Assembly: GCF_022458985.1 (NCBI RefSeq)
Contig: NC_061770.1
Coordinates: 6,171,506-6,235,505 of the forward strand
Source of the DNA: Mugil cephalus
Taxonomy: Eukaryota > Chordata > Actinopteri > Mugiliformes > Mugilidae
DNA length: 64,000 nucleotides
Reading direction: 5' to 3'
A program made the translations under genes and the position numbers. Within the stretch, counting starts at the first letter, position 1. Each line of letters starts with the position of its first letter. The notes beneath the pieces are model-generated. The model made no database searches. It had not been told where the DNA came from and saw only the letters and a program-made list of their open reading frames with translations. Shown here in pieces: positions 1 to 16,144 of this stretch.

Positions 1-639
1 TTTATTGTGTTGCTTCCCTGCAGCTCGCCTTTGAGTTCGGACTTGGGGAAATGAAATCTAGTCATTGAGGAGAAGGTACAAATAGGCAGTGGTTACAAAT
101 GGAGTTTGGTCAGTGGTCGGAGATTCCTATTCAGAAGATAGACAGGACTTTGTTCACAAACTGGAGTTTGAAGTTTCAAAGGGGAGAATCACACAAGTGT
201 TACATCAGGTCTCAGCGATCCTTTGACTTTTAGCCCCGGGGCAGGAGTTTGGGTGACTGATTATAAGACAGCGCTGCCTGGACCATCGCACTCCAACATG
301 GTAGCCTCCCACTGTTTTTAGCCTATATTTACCAGCTAAATGCTGCAGCCGTCTTCTTTAAATGTTACATTAATAAATTAGACTTTTACTATGTTCTATT
401 ATATTAAAACAGCACGAGCCAGATTATGATAACAACACTGAACTCATACTGCTAATTTCTTTTCTATCCTGCTGTGGTATGGTCCTAAATGAAAGTTGTT
501 ACATGGTAATTTAATTACTGCAATCGTTTTGCAATCTTCTGGTAAATCTGTTTCCGCCCATCAACCAAATTTAAATCTTAAAGAAACAGCATTTTAACTG
601 TACCTAAATACCTAAACTTAAATGTGCCTTCAATGGTAA

Positions 640-687
640 TTTAGTAATTACTAAAGTTGCCTATAGTTGTAATTTACAACTATAGGC
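640..687. repeat. Two adjacent perfect palindromes
   Basis: Positions 640-655 read TTTAGTAATTACTAAA, a perfect 16-bp palindrome. Four bases later, 659-687 is a 29-bp palindrome with 14-bp arms (GCCTATAGTTGTAA and its complement) around a single central T. Both can form cruciforms or RNA hairpins. They probably derive from terminal inverted repeats of a decayed small DNA transposon, which is inference. Confidence 0.75.
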
Positions 688-884
688 TACACAAGTTTTA
701 GGATTTTAAATGTCCTATAAATATATATCAATATAGCCTGCAGCAATAAAAAAAAGTTGGATGCATGGTTTTTGTGAGCACGACATGAAGCTGATATTTA
801 TATGAACAGTCAATCTTTTTACTTTGTGTGTCTAACATAAGAATATGTTTTTTCTCTCTACAGTCTACATACATGTTAACAACT

Positions 885-1660
885 TTATGAGACTCTGTTA
901 AGACTTAGCTTTGGACAAAGAGCGAACATTAGCATGCTAACATAATCAATGACCATATGATGGTTATTGTGACTTGTTTGTGTATGCTTTCAGAAATGAT
1001 GAACGTAAATGTGAATGTAAGTTAATATACTGTGATTCTAAAATATGCCCATGAAAATGTTCAATATATTCCATCTTTTATTTATATATTCAAACTATAT
1101 GTTCAGCAGTTTGCAAATTAGCCTCAGTGGCTTTTACACGGCAACAATTGCCTGGCAACTGTGTCTTCCTGACGTACAGCATGATGTTACCACTTGAACA
1201 ACAAGCTTTTTGCATGCAAGATTCCCCATGTCGTAACCATGAATTTGTAGATTCCATGTGAATTCAGCAGATTTCAATTGTTATTGTGTCATAAACAAGT
1301 CTGCAAACATGCTAGAAGACTCTACGTTGGACATGATCATCCTAGCTTATTAGTAGGCTAACGTTAATTAGCATTAAACAAGATTTGGTCATAAACTAGA
1401 TAGTGGACAGTTTGACATTTTGACCATTTCATTTCATTTTTAATGGATAATGTAGCAGTCCAGCTGTGTGATCCTTGAATAGCTGCTAGCATGGCTAACG
1501 TTTTCTTTCCATAAAAATTAAAGGAACAGTTTTTGTCAATACGAATGAAATAAAATTGCAGCTTTCAGGACAGAAAATTATTAGCTGTTTTTCTTAGATT
1601 TGTAGTCTTTGCTAAACTAAGCTATCTTGCACTGGTCGTAGCTTCATGTTTACCATATTC
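885..1660. repeat. Degenerate teleost interspersed repeats
   Basis: Around 925-945 and 1360-1378 are 'attagcatgctaacat' and 'gctaacgttaattagcatt' blocks. Around 1519-1660 is a block starting 'ttaaaggaacagttt' and ending 'gtagcttcatgtttacc'. These match sequences I know as highly repeated in percomorph genomes. All are strongly diverged and no boundaries or target duplications are visible. A second relic of the latter family lies at 43848-43935. Confidence 0.4.
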
Positions 1661-3147
1661 ATATCCTTCCTTGCCTTTTCTCTATCAAGATCCTTCAATT
1701 TAAAAGTCTCATGCATTCAATTTTTGGAGAACTTTTATATACCTAGAGAATATCTTTCTGATCACAACTATAGGGCTACACTAGGGCTAAAATGTTGTCT
1801 TAATTGTAAAATGGATATAGGGGTTGCATCATAACATGCACATGCTGTCATCCTTGTGTTTTATGGCCTACACGTGTCAATACAGCTTATGGCAATTGTG
1901 TGAATGGGGGCATGGTATGACAAGGAACCCCCCTAAAATATTCATATAAGTCATAGGACAAAAATGAGCAGCCCTATCTAACACATCAGAACAGTTTGTC
2001 AGTTTGTGATTAAGAAAGCTGTAACCCTGCAGATTATACTTTATAGTCCCATATATGAGTGTTCCTTGAGGAGTTCACAGAAATTTAAGATGGGAGCAGC
2101 GATAAAAGCCCTTTAATGACCGGCAAGATAAGATTTGCTGTGAGTGACTCATTCATAGCTCCACGCTCATTCTCCCATCCTCAGCCCTCCCCCATCTACT
2201 CCTCCTTGCTCTGCTTTGAAATAATCAGCACGCTTCTTGAGCAAATATGGGCATTGCAGAAGAGCAGCACGGATCGAACATGAAGAAATGTTGTAATAGA
2301 TGACCTCTGTACACACAAGCGAAGCCGCTAATCGAGCTGCATTTGCTGCACCGTAATCAACTGAGTGTGTAAAAAAAAAAAAAGAAAAAAAGCTACTAAT
2401 CATCTTTTGATCATGGGTGTAGTTTCTACAGAGTTAATCACGTTATTTAAGATCTTTAAGTCATCGGACAGATCAATGCATCTAGAGCCACGACAGTCAG
2501 GAAAGAACAGATTTTGTAGCTTTCAATCAGAGTTGATCATTTCTAATCACTGATGGGATTATTGGTAGAGGACGGGGTTGTCTGTGCTCAATCATCTCTG
2601 AAAAATGCACAGGAGCCTCCAGACTCCATATTATAATGTTTACTTGGCTGAAGAAAAATAATTTTACGAGACCCCAGTATAATTTGAGTGTATGGTTAAC
2701 AAGTTCAGTTGCCCAGGGTTTTACTGCTTCAGAGGTCTGGTTGAACCTGGGATCATTGACCTATTGCTATGTACTGGCACTTTCTCTTCAAATACAAGAC
2801 TACTGTTTGCTGTGAGAGGACGACCGCTTTGCGCAAGCGGAGAAATTTATTTTTTTGGAAAACATTCAGAGCATCGCAAAAGTTACAGTGTGAACGCGAA
2901 CCAACGACTGAGGACACAACATGAATGTGACACATCTGACTTCGAATTAATCCAGTGCATTAGATTGTACTGATTAGTACGTGACATCTATTAGTAAGTT
3001 AGCTACATTACAACTTGGAAAATGCGGTGTTAAGTCAAACAGTTTATGAGCATTGATTGCATCAAGCATTACATTGTATTGTATCTTTTGTATAACTGTA
3101 GATGTAAAGGTGCATCCTGTTTTCCATCTTAAAATGGAATATTACAC

Positions 3148-3148
3148 T

Positions 3149-3204
<56 letters not shown>

Positions 3205-3206
3205 TC
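3148..3206. repeat. (CTTT)n microsatellite
   Basis: About 14-15 uninterrupted CTTT units in otherwise unique AT-rich DNA. Likely polymorphic in length. Confidence 0.95.
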
Positions 3207-4099
3207 AGTAAATACTCTATAAAAATCTAAAAATCCAGTGTAGTCCTCCACTGACACTGTGTCTTACTCCTACTACTAGTAGTAGTAATAGCCCACGTGT
3301 ATAATCTAAATATTTAAATATATGTGTAATCTAAGCCTCCTATTCAACAGATAAAGTCACCATAAAGTATGACGGATTGTTTTGGACTGAACTTGACTTT
3401 CACAATAAAATCCTTATTACTAATAATTCAGTAGGACCACAGTATAGCATTAGAGGCTATTTTGTCACCATTTTGATAATTAAATTACACTTATTTTTGA
3501 TAATACAGTTTTGGGGTCATTTTACACTTTTGCCTGATTTACTCAGTATTTGAGTAAAAATTAAACTTAATTTAATTGGAACACTTAATCAAAATCACAT
3601 ACAAAGTGACTCTTAACATGGTTACAGATACGTAAATAGTGTGTTTTAAATCATGTGAACAGCTGTAAGTTTCATCTTACTGTGTCTTAACCTTCTACTC
3701 AATGAACTGTCTGTGTAAAAGGGCCTTCTAAACTGTGTCTAGAGTCTAATGCAGACTTATCCTTCATTACTAGTGTATTATCGGGACTCATTTTAAATAT
3801 TTACTTAATGGTGAAGAGCTACATAAAAGAATTTGGCTTTTCTTTCGCTTTCTTTCGTACATCTACTCTGAGTCACTGAGGCTGTTTCTCCCCGAGTAGC
3901 TGCTGCCTTTCCAAGCGCTGAGCTTTTGGATCAGCCTCACGTGCACCTTGCATTTCCACAAACAACGAAGGCTTTGACATAAAGGCATTACTTTGCCTTT
4001 AGCCTTTAGCAAGAGTTATTTCCCTTGTTAATCATGGCAGAATTAACCCAGATTTACAGGCTATGTATTACACACAGAAGTAGTAGATCTGGATATGGC

Positions 4100-5070
4100 A
4101 GACTGATATATTCAGATTCGTGAATCACCTGTGATGGAGAAAGTATTCAAATTCTTCACTTGAGGTCAAAGTGAAAGATCATCTTTTAAATATTGAGGAT
4201 TATTTTGATATTCTGTAAACTATCTGTGCAGAGGAAAGTCTGCGGGGATTATCTGTGGATCTGTGGATCTGTGGATCTGACACTGAGTCAGACTGCCGTC
4301 TTTCATCAGTGTAAATTAAATAGAAGCTCAGGTGTAGTGTTTGAACCTACAGCAGCAGCGGTGACTTTTGTCTTCCATGCTGCAAGTTATTGAAAGTAAC
4401 AGCAAAGGTGAAGAAAAAGAAGTAGTCAAGTTTCCCTCTGACATGTAGTGGTATGAGGTAAAAGCTAACCTTAAGGGACATATTAAAGTACTGCTAATGT
4501 ATGATGCTAAACTGCACTTAGATAAAGAAGGTTATTAAACGGACATGTAAATAGTTTAAGTTTCCCTTCTGTAACATAGTGGAGTAGTAGTGTAAAGTAC
4601 TTTTACAATGGAAACATTGTTATTTAGTTACTTTCATCAGTGTCTCTCCTTATGGACTGAATCCAAGCAAGTTCTGCTATTTGAAACGTGATTTTGGTCA
4701 GAAAGCTGTTCCTCATCAATGTGAACAAAATATAGAAGCTCAGGTGCAGTTTCTGAACCATCACTTCATTACAAGTGACAGAAAAGCAGCCTCCTTGCAG
4801 ACACTACAAGCTAAGCTGCACGGTTGTTTGTTTCCTCTATTTTTACAACATAGTATGGAGGAAGTAATTGTCAAATATCTTCCCCCATCAGTTTGAACTA
4901 CATATAGAAGCTTAGGTGGAGATTTGAACCTATAGCAGATGACCTTCAATCTGCCATTTAAAGAGACAGAAAATGATTATCAACGTTCGATTCGAAGAGA
5001 ACATTTTTCTGTAGTTAAATAGAAAGTATATAAAAAGATTCCCCCTGACATGTAGTGGAGCAGTTGTATA
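4100..5070. repeat. Cluster of three diverged copies of a teleost repeat
   Basis: Three related blocks recur. 'catcagtg..aaat.atagaagctcaggtg..gt.tgaacc' occurs near 4299, 4711 and 4884. A companion block 'ctgacatgtagtgg..tag' followed by a run ending 'gtaaa' occurs near 4435, 4567 and 5046. The companion block resembles a common teleost repeat whose complement reads 'tactccactaca'. A short 8-bp tandem (CTGTGGAT x3.4) sits at 4253-4279. Confidence 0.55.
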
Positions 5071-5343
5071 ACGTAAAATCCACCTCTCATAGCTATACTT
5101 TCATTTGTTACTTTATAATGTACCGTAGATGGTGTAATTGGAGTCCACGTGATATCGACATGCAACAGAAAAGTGTGGGCCATAAAATGAACTGGTTTAA
5201 AGTAGTGAGGCAGTGATTTGGCTCTGGTGGAGGAATTGTTTATCCATTACTGACAGAGAACCATGCAGAAGATATCAAAGTTGTACTATCTCTTCTGAAA
5301 GAAAAAAAAAACACAGCCCTGTGATTCACCACTGAAGGTACTG

Positions 5344-5356
5344 GTTAACCATCAAC
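5344..5356 (+). promoter_or_regulatory. Candidate HNF1-type site in the hnf4a P1-like promoter
   Basis: GTTAACCATCAAC matches the HNF1 palindrome GTTAATNATTAAC at 11 of 13 positions. It lies about 325 bp upstream of the hnf4a start codon. HNF1-alpha control of HNF4A promoters is well established in mammals, so the site is plausible, but a single degenerate match is weak evidence. Confidence 0.4.
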
Positions 5357-5513
5357 CAGGCAGACACTCCACCTCCCCTCTGGTTAGTGGCACGAGGGAC
5401 GGAGGAGAAGGAGGCGAGCTCTGCTGTCATTCACTGTCCTCCTCTCTGACATTCATGAAACCCCATCACATTGGGCTAAGGAGCTGTCCTGTTACTGGGC
5501 GGAGCTAGGCCCC

Positions 5514-5538
5514 AAAAAAAAAAAAAAAAAAAAAAAAA
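5514..5538 (+). repeat. A25 homopolymer next to the hnf4a first exon
   Basis: Twenty-five consecutive A residues about 140 bp upstream of the hnf4a initiation codon, followed by a purine-rich GGAGG stretch. It lies in the expected core promoter or 5' UTR. Indels here are likely both in nature and in assemblies. Confidence 0.95.
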
Positions 5539-5680
5539 CAAGGGAGGGGGGTTAGCAGAGGTGTATGGGGGTGTGAGAAAGGAAGGAGGAGGAGGAGGGG
5601 GACACATTAGCTTCTTGGACAAGTCTTTCTGCTCCACTGTCAAGTAGTTGAGAATTTGTTTGCCCAAAGCACTGGCAGTC

Positions 5681-10213
<4,533 letters not shown>

Positions 10214-11060
10214 CAACGCTTTGAATCCTTAATCCTTCATTTTTTTTTTGTAATGTGCTAAACCAGAGTCGTTATATGTGACATTGTACACAATCAGCAT
10301 TGAAGCTGAATATATAGAATATAATTTCCGGCATGTTCCTTACAGATTCTTGGGGTATCTATTTGTACATATATGCAGCTGTAGTTGAGCTCCACAGCTC
10401 AATGAAAGCCAGAAAAAGGCTGACACTTAGACGGAAGTCCTCTTGTATATACAGTACAGTATAGTTCATCATTGGGTAACATCACGTCCTTTAGCATGTC
10501 CTCAGTGTGTGCAGTAAGGCTTGTGTCAGACATGGTGACGCGATCATGTCAGTATTTTATGAATGTTACAACAGGCATTATATTTAGTGCTGAACATTTT
10601 TTTTTTTTTTTTTTTATTAGTGAAAAAAATAAATTAGAAATTTAGATTGAATTGTTCAGCTATTTTGGACTCTCTTTTAAAACGAAACAGTTTGTTTTAC
10701 GCACTGGAATATACATATTTACAGGACGAAACATTTTTTAAAATGTCCACAGAGATAATCAACCTACAGTGACAAGTCACAGACAGACACAGTGAAGTTT
10801 CCCAATAACATGTTGCGTTGCTTTTTGAACATATATATATATTTTTTTTTTGTTTAGTACTTTGTCATGGTTTTACTGATGACATAAACTGTGCCTTGTA
10901 ACCTGTACTGCCTTACAAAACCGGGCAATGTTTCGCCTTACAATGTGAAGATGAGTTAATAAATCTTAAGTTCTATTTTTACATTGTGCTTTCTGCTGAC
11001 TATGTGTTATACTGTGATTGTAGGAAGGATTCACTAAGGAATAAAACAGATTGCATTACC
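10214..11060 (+). other. hnf4a 3' UTR and poly(A) signals
   Basis: AT-rich sequence after the hnf4a stop. AATAAA hexamers occur near 10628, at 10958-10963 and at 11040-11045. The 10958 signal is followed by a T/GT-rich stretch and is the best candidate for the main cleavage site. A T19 run at 10597-10615 lies within the UTR. Confidence 0.6.
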
Positions 11061-11349
11061 TTGGAATGATAGATGGGGAGGGGGGGTTGTCCAACGTGGC
11101 AGTGCTACTTGGTCACTGATACCAAAGCATATTGCTTCAGCCTGAAGATAACCTGATCATAAAATCATTAAAGATAGCACAGATTCAAGACAACAAGAGG
11201 GAGGCAACTTCAAAGATTCTACAAGTGAAAACAACCTAGGTTTAAAATATAGTGTAGTGAATTCAGGAAGCCTACATTTTCCTGTGAAGACATGATGAGA
11301 AAGTTACACAACATTAATGAATTAAAGTAATTTAGCCCTCCTATTATCC

Positions 11350-11370
11350 TTGGGGTCAATTTGACCCCAA
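11350..11370. repeat. Inverted GGGGTCA palindrome
   Basis: A 21-bp inverted repeat with arms TTGGGGTCAA and TTGACCCCAA around a central T. The arms carry inverted nuclear-receptor-like half sites. The surrounding sequence resembles the ends of a teleost DNA element, so this could be a transposon relic rather than a response element. Confidence 0.6.
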
Positions 11371-12137
11371 TCAATGTTCATCATTCAAAAAATAACAGTA
11401 GAGGGAAGGTCAACTCACTGGTAGCAAGGGGTTATTTATGTGGTGAACAAATAAACAGTGCCTGAGGGAGGTTAAGCACCATGAGATTGAACAAAATTGA
11501 GCAGAACACCAACCCATCAAGTTTTGTTCAATTGTCAAAGATTAATACAAACCTCCAATCTTCAAAAGTCCAGTCAAAAGACGCTTAGTTGTTTCTCAGA
11601 GGCTAAGTAGCACCTTGAAACTACCTTAAACCACCCATTTACTGAATTATTACACACTAATGTGAGAGCATATATGAGTAGAGCAACAGGAGTGAGAATG
11701 TAAACACAGTTAAACATACTGTTGGAGGATTCAAGATGGAAACCCGCAACAAATCCTGACCCTGATCAAGGAGAAGCAGCATGTTCCCACGGACACTGTG
11801 TTCTCTTTTACATTTTTGTATAATACGATTATTGGAGGAGAATAACGAGACCAAACCCACCTGAAAGCCTTGAAAATCTTTGAAATCCAAAGTGATGACT
11901 GTCACTGGATAATCACGTAACCTCAACTATTCTGAACATTAATTCAGAAGTTGAAGGACAGAGAAGGAGAACGACATGTTCCTTACGTGACAATACGGTC
12001 TTCATAAAACTGTCAGATTATACTGGGATAGCGCAGATGATCAGTTTTGAACAACCCCGGTCTTCATGCAGCTCAAATGCAAAAGATTGCAAGATATTCT
12101 GAAATCCATGTCATTTTTTCAGGGATCATTAATCGTG

Positions 12138-12173
12138 ATTATGCTTTTGTTTAATTCAAAACAAAAGCATAAT
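12138..12173. repeat. Perfect 15-bp hairpin
   Basis: ATTATGCTTTTGTTT at 12138-12152 is exactly complementary to AAACAAAAGCATAAT at 12159-12173, with a 6-nt loop. The arms are too short for a typical microRNA precursor. It may be a remnant of an inverted-repeat element. Confidence 0.7.
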
Positions 12174-12599
12174 ATCTTTATCTATCTGACAGAAGTGAAA
12201 GCACCGTATGTTGCCGTAGTTTACAGTGACACCCTCAGCAACAGGCAAATTCTGCCATCTACCGCTTTGAAGTGTCATTCATCCCGGGTGTCCTCAGAAA
12301 ATATAAAACTGGCATTTGGGCTACATCAGTCACCTGATGCAAATAGTTTCACAAAGATGACGAAAAGAAAATGTATAAAACGATTAATTATATTTCCTCA
12401 GGTGTGAGACATGTGAGGTTCGTGTGCAGAATTGTACATGAAGATGTGGAATGTACTTTTGTGTTGTTGTGAAAACTTGCCCCATTTTACTTATTTGCGA
12501 ATGCATCGTTTTTGAACAGGTATTTTCAGTGTAAAATAGACGCTCACACAACCGCCACATACACCTGCGTCCTTAACAGCATGTCACTAGTTTCCGCTG

Positions 12600-12760
12600 G
12601 TCATTGAAGGCAGCACAGCCATCAAAACAACAGACGCACAACTCGACGACTTCGTCGCGTCAGCCGCGTATCACGTGGTGCAAATGGACCAATGAGGTAG
12701 CGCCATTCTTCTACCCGGAAGAGGATTTTCCTGACAGGTCGGTTGTGATTTTTGAACACA
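12600..12760 (+). promoter_or_regulatory. ttpal promoter and probable 5' UTR exon
   Basis: A CpG-richer island in AT-rich DNA. It contains a 14-bp inverted repeat CGACGACTTCGTCG (12644-12657), a TCACGTGG E-box (CACGTG at 12672-12677), a CCAAT box (12689-12693) and an ETS motif CCGGAAG (12715-12721). Order and spacing look like a TATA-less housekeeping promoter. The coding exon has a splice acceptor (ACTGAACAG, AG at about 13342-13343) 20 bp before its ATG, so a separate 5' UTR exon is needed. A donor such as ACAG/GTCGGT near 12739 would provide it. The exact exon limits are inferred. Confidence 0.5.
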
Positions 12761-13362
12761 GTAGTTTTGGTATTTAGAGCAGCCGTGAGCTGATTTTTGA
12801 AGCTGTTTATCATTTACCAATGTAGACTAATTAAATTCATTTATGTGGCTTCAAGAGGTTCAATGTTAAACGCATTTTCGGGTTAGTAATCAGTCATGTT
12901 CAGTCTGAGTTTAGTTCTGTCGCATAGGTTCTGTTCAGGGTCAGGTTGTGTTTGCAGAGCCCGGTCAGACTCTGACTCATTACTAAGCAAGTACATACAG
13001 TGTTTATGACGTTGTGTTTATATAATAAATGCGTTTAGTCTTCTCTGATATCTGGTAACAATGTATTTCCTATGTCTGTTGTTAAATTTAGATGAAATGT
13101 ATTAATGTTGTAAACTGAGTGGTGAAGTGTGACTTAAGATTTACTCGTGTTTTTATTTTAAGGTCCTTTACTTGAGTGTTTTCTATTTGACCATTTATTT
13201 GTCACTATTTTGCTTATAAGTGCAACACTTTAATATTGATTTCACCGTGTAAGCTATGCTAATGGGGAGCTAACTGTCATCTCTGAGTCACATCTTGTTT
13301 TCTTAGCCTCTCTCTTACATCATTATGTGTTGCACACTGAACAGATTCTCCCCAGTCAGTCC

Positions 13363-16144
13363 ATGGCCGACCAGCATGAGTCCATCGATCTCAGAAGTCC
13401 TCCAGTGGACCCATCAGCAGCTGCAGGACACAGCTGGTTCCCCGGGCCTCCTCCACCCATCTATTCCTGTACCCTGACCCCTGAACTGGTGGCCAAGGCA
13501 CGGGAGGAGCTCCAGGAGAAGCCGGAGTGGCGTCTCCGGGATGTCCAAGCATTGAGAGACATGATACTGAAGGTTGGTCATTGTGCTTTTATGTCATATT
13601 GACTTTTATAAAATAAGTAATAACAAAATGAGCAACTCTTCTCCACTGTGTGGGTTTGTATATTAACGAACTAGAGGCCAGCGGCCAGCCAATAAAAAAA
13701 ACTAACCGGACATTTGAATAGATAGGTAGATACTTTATTCATCTCTGTGAGATAGATACTTTATTCAAACTATGTCCCTGTATCGCATCAATGGCAAACT
13801 GTGGACGCCTACAGAAGTAAAAGCAGATTATCATGATTGATTTTTTAATACCGCATACAGTATCCCATAAAGACTAATGCATTAGACCTTTTTCGTAGTC
13901 AGTTCGACTTTGACTTTTTTCCTACTGAAGACAAATTGTTTAGCCAGTGTGACTCAAACAGGAGGAAAAAGTCAATTTGTTCATCATTTTGCTTGATGCG
14001 ATTTATTGACAATAAATACAACATGTGAGATTGCAAGACTGACTCTCTAATGACCAAACTTTAATTAATGGATGCTTTTCACATCTTCAGTTTCCTCAAT
14101 AATACTGCACTTTTTTCAGTGCTTATTTTTTTTTTTCCTCAAAGGCCTAAGTTGTTGTCATCATCTATAAACCATCTGTAAAAACCTAAACTCCTGTCTT
14201 CATTTAGAAGACACTCGGATGAAAGATGAAACGTCTTTAAGAGAACTCAACGTGACTTAACTATTGTTTTAGATATATCATAATCTGGATGACTGACAAC
14301 CTTCACAGACACACTGAGCTCTTGTTTTTACACCTTTGCAGGAACAACCCAATCTCAGGACCCGTCTGGATGATGCGTTCCTCTTGCGCTTCCTGCGGGC
14401 CAGGAAGTTTGATTACGATCGAGCCCTTCAGCTGCTTCTCAATTACCATGCTGGCCGTAAGACTTGGCCAGAGGTGTTCCAGGACCTGAAACCATCCACA
14501 GTCAAACATGTACTGGACCTGGGCTTTCTCACAGTCCTGCCACGGCCGGACCCCAGTGGAAGATACATCCTCTGCCTCCGTCCTGGTTGGTGTTGGTGTT
14601 TTTCTACTGAATTACTGTTTCATGACTAATAGCCAGTGAATGTCAGTGATTCAAGGTAAACATTGCTCATAAATGCACAATGACTCAATTGTGTTGACAG
14701 GAAAATGGAAACCAAATGATTATCCATTCGTTGACAATGTGAGAGCCATTTATCTGACTCTGGAGAAGCTGATCCAGCCAGAGGAAACACAGGTGAATGG
14801 TATCGTCATCTTAGCTGACTACACCGGAGTAGGCATGTCCCAAGCATCCAATCCAGGCCCATTTCTTGCTAAAAAAGTTGTGAGCATCCTCCAGGTGAGA
14901 AAAAAAATTACGTACACTGTCTGAATTTTGAAGTTTATTAAGTTGCAGCAGTTATACAAAAATCAGTATGTCTTGAGCCCTGCATGCTGCCTGTTGTGTG
15001 TAATATTTTCACGAACATGTAAATTGTTTCTTCTTCTAATTCTCAGGATGGGTTTCCAATCAGAATCAAGGCCGTTAACATAATTAACGAGCCCCGGATT
15101 TTCAAAGGCATCTTTGCTATAATTAAGCCCTTTCTGAAGGAGAAGATGGCAGAGAGGGTAAGCATTGTCCTTGAGGTATCTCTGACTCTTTTGTTTCAAA
15201 CAAAGGCCCATTATGAATCACGTTCCTCGCTTTCATCTGCAGCATGTGCTCCAGAATAATGCTCTATTTTCATCAGTGAAAATGGAAAGCTAAGCAGTTT
15301 CTGTTTCTGAGGCATGAACTCAAACCAGAACAAAAGACCATTAAACGAATCTCCTGAGAAGCGTCACTTTGTGTTAATTTAATAACACTTTTTATTGATT
15401 TAAAAAAAATGAGCTGTCAACACAACGCTGACATGTCAAAGTTCATATAGCAAAACATGTGATCATGATATACAAAGCTGCATTAACATTTATTTAGTTA
15501 CGTGTCTGGCCACCAGGCAAATAAGTTTTCACTGTAGCTCTGGTTTAAATTACCAACTCCTGAAGTTAATCTCTGGTCATATGCATCTTTTGCTTGCTAA
15601 GAGTAAGTAACTATATGTCATGTAACACTGCTGCTTTGCTACCTGTGGGAGTACGAACATGCAAGCTGTCAGACTAAACCATATGAGTGAACTGAAATTA
15701 AAACATTGCGCTCAAAGAAGCTTTGTGTCTGTGCACAGTGCTAATTCTTTGAGGGTTCATTATTATGGATTACACCTCTCTCATTCCATGAAATATTGAT
15801 TAAAGCTGATTTAAATAATGAGGCTGGAGATGTCACTGACGTGTCTCTGCTGTCTTCTCGTGCAGTACATCCTCCACGGCTCTGACCTGCGCTCTCTGCA
15901 CCGGAACATCCCGAGGTCGGTCCTGCCGGAGGAATACGGCGGCACCGCGGGCCAGCTGGACATGAGCGCCTGGTCGAGTCTGCTGCTGAACTGCGAGGAG
16001 GAATTCATAGTGGAGTTCTGCCAGCCGGATCCACTAGAGGGCGTGGAGCTCCCAGACTCCATGCTATTCGAAGGGGAGCAGGCCAGTGGGCAGGATGACG
16101 ACGCCTTCAGGGGGCTGCGCTCTCAGCTCTACTACTGCTACTGA
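13363..16144 (+). CDS. ttpal: Alpha-tocopherol transfer protein-like (CRAL-TRIO)
   Basis: Five coding exons: 13363-13572, 14342-14585, 14701-14894, 15047-15157, 15866-16144, giving 345 aa (human TTPAL about 342). Donors after exons 1 and 2 are the weaker GTTGGT; all others are standard. The protein belongs to the CRAL-TRIO/SEC14 family of lipophilic ligand carriers, and its own ligand is not firmly known. The N-terminal helical domain includes AREELQEKPEWRLRDVQALR (about 46-65) and DDAFLLRFLRARKFDYDRAL (80-99). The lipid-binding domain includes AIYLTLEKLIQ, ETQVNGIVILADY and EPRIFKGIFAIIKPFLKEK. The C terminus, SQLYYCY, is close to human SQLYSCY. It lies about 3.1 kb downstream of hnf4a on the same strand, as in mammals. 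The N-terminal 35 residues are proline-rich and poorly conserved. Confidence 0.95.
13717..13775. repeat. Short LINE 3'-end-like fragment in ttpal intron
   Basis: Two copies of 'tagatactttattca' at about 13727 and 13752, preceded by a GATA/GGTA run. This resembles the 3' tails of teleost non-LTR retrotransposons, which usually end in 'gatagatactttattgatcc'. Only a small relic remains. Confidence 0.4.
14195..14310 (+). repeat. Fossil interspersed repeat next to ttpal exon 2
   Basis: Reads 'gtcttcatttagaagacactcggatgaaagatgaaacgtctttaagagaactcaacg...atctggatgactgac'. The same modules occur at 52270-52352 and, shortened, at 61628-61665; the inverse is near 44200-44260. It is recognisable as a widespread teleost repeat, family name uncertain. 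It ends about 30 bp before the splice acceptor of ttpal exon 2. Confidence 0.55.

Larger units (their letters stand above)
1..5340. other. Upstream intergenic DNA of hnf4a, no gene recognised
   Basis: AT-rich non-coding sequence. All open frames here are short and none resembles a protein family I know. It contains palindromes near 640-687, fossil interspersed repeats at about 885-1660 and 4100-5070, and a CTTT microsatellite. The first 23 bases end in a pyrimidine-rich CCCTGCAG that could be a splice acceptor followed by a 15-codon open frame ending at a stop near 66-68. I cannot tie this to any gene. Confidence 0.6.
11061..12595. other. Intergenic spacer between hnf4a and ttpal
   Basis: No coding exon recognised. 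It contains a block at about 11335-11400 reading 'ccctcctattatccttggggtcaatttgacccc', which resembles ends of a teleost repeat, a 21-bp palindrome and a 15-bp hairpin. A 113-codon open frame (12066-12407) spans the hairpin but resembles nothing I know. Confidence 0.5.

Noticed and set aside
1..68. Possible terminal exon of an upstream gene after CCCTGCAG
   Set aside because: Only about 15 codons, no recognisable family, and the rest of any such gene is outside the window.
3148..3206. CRISPR-like array
   Set aside because: The only regular repeats are microsatellites with no spacers; this is a vertebrate genome and no array exists in the window.
5648..5680. Non-AUG (TTG) start giving hnf4a 11 more residues
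   Set aside because: TTG directly after TAG, with no evidence for non-AUG initiation; ATG 5681 matches the known MDMADYS start.
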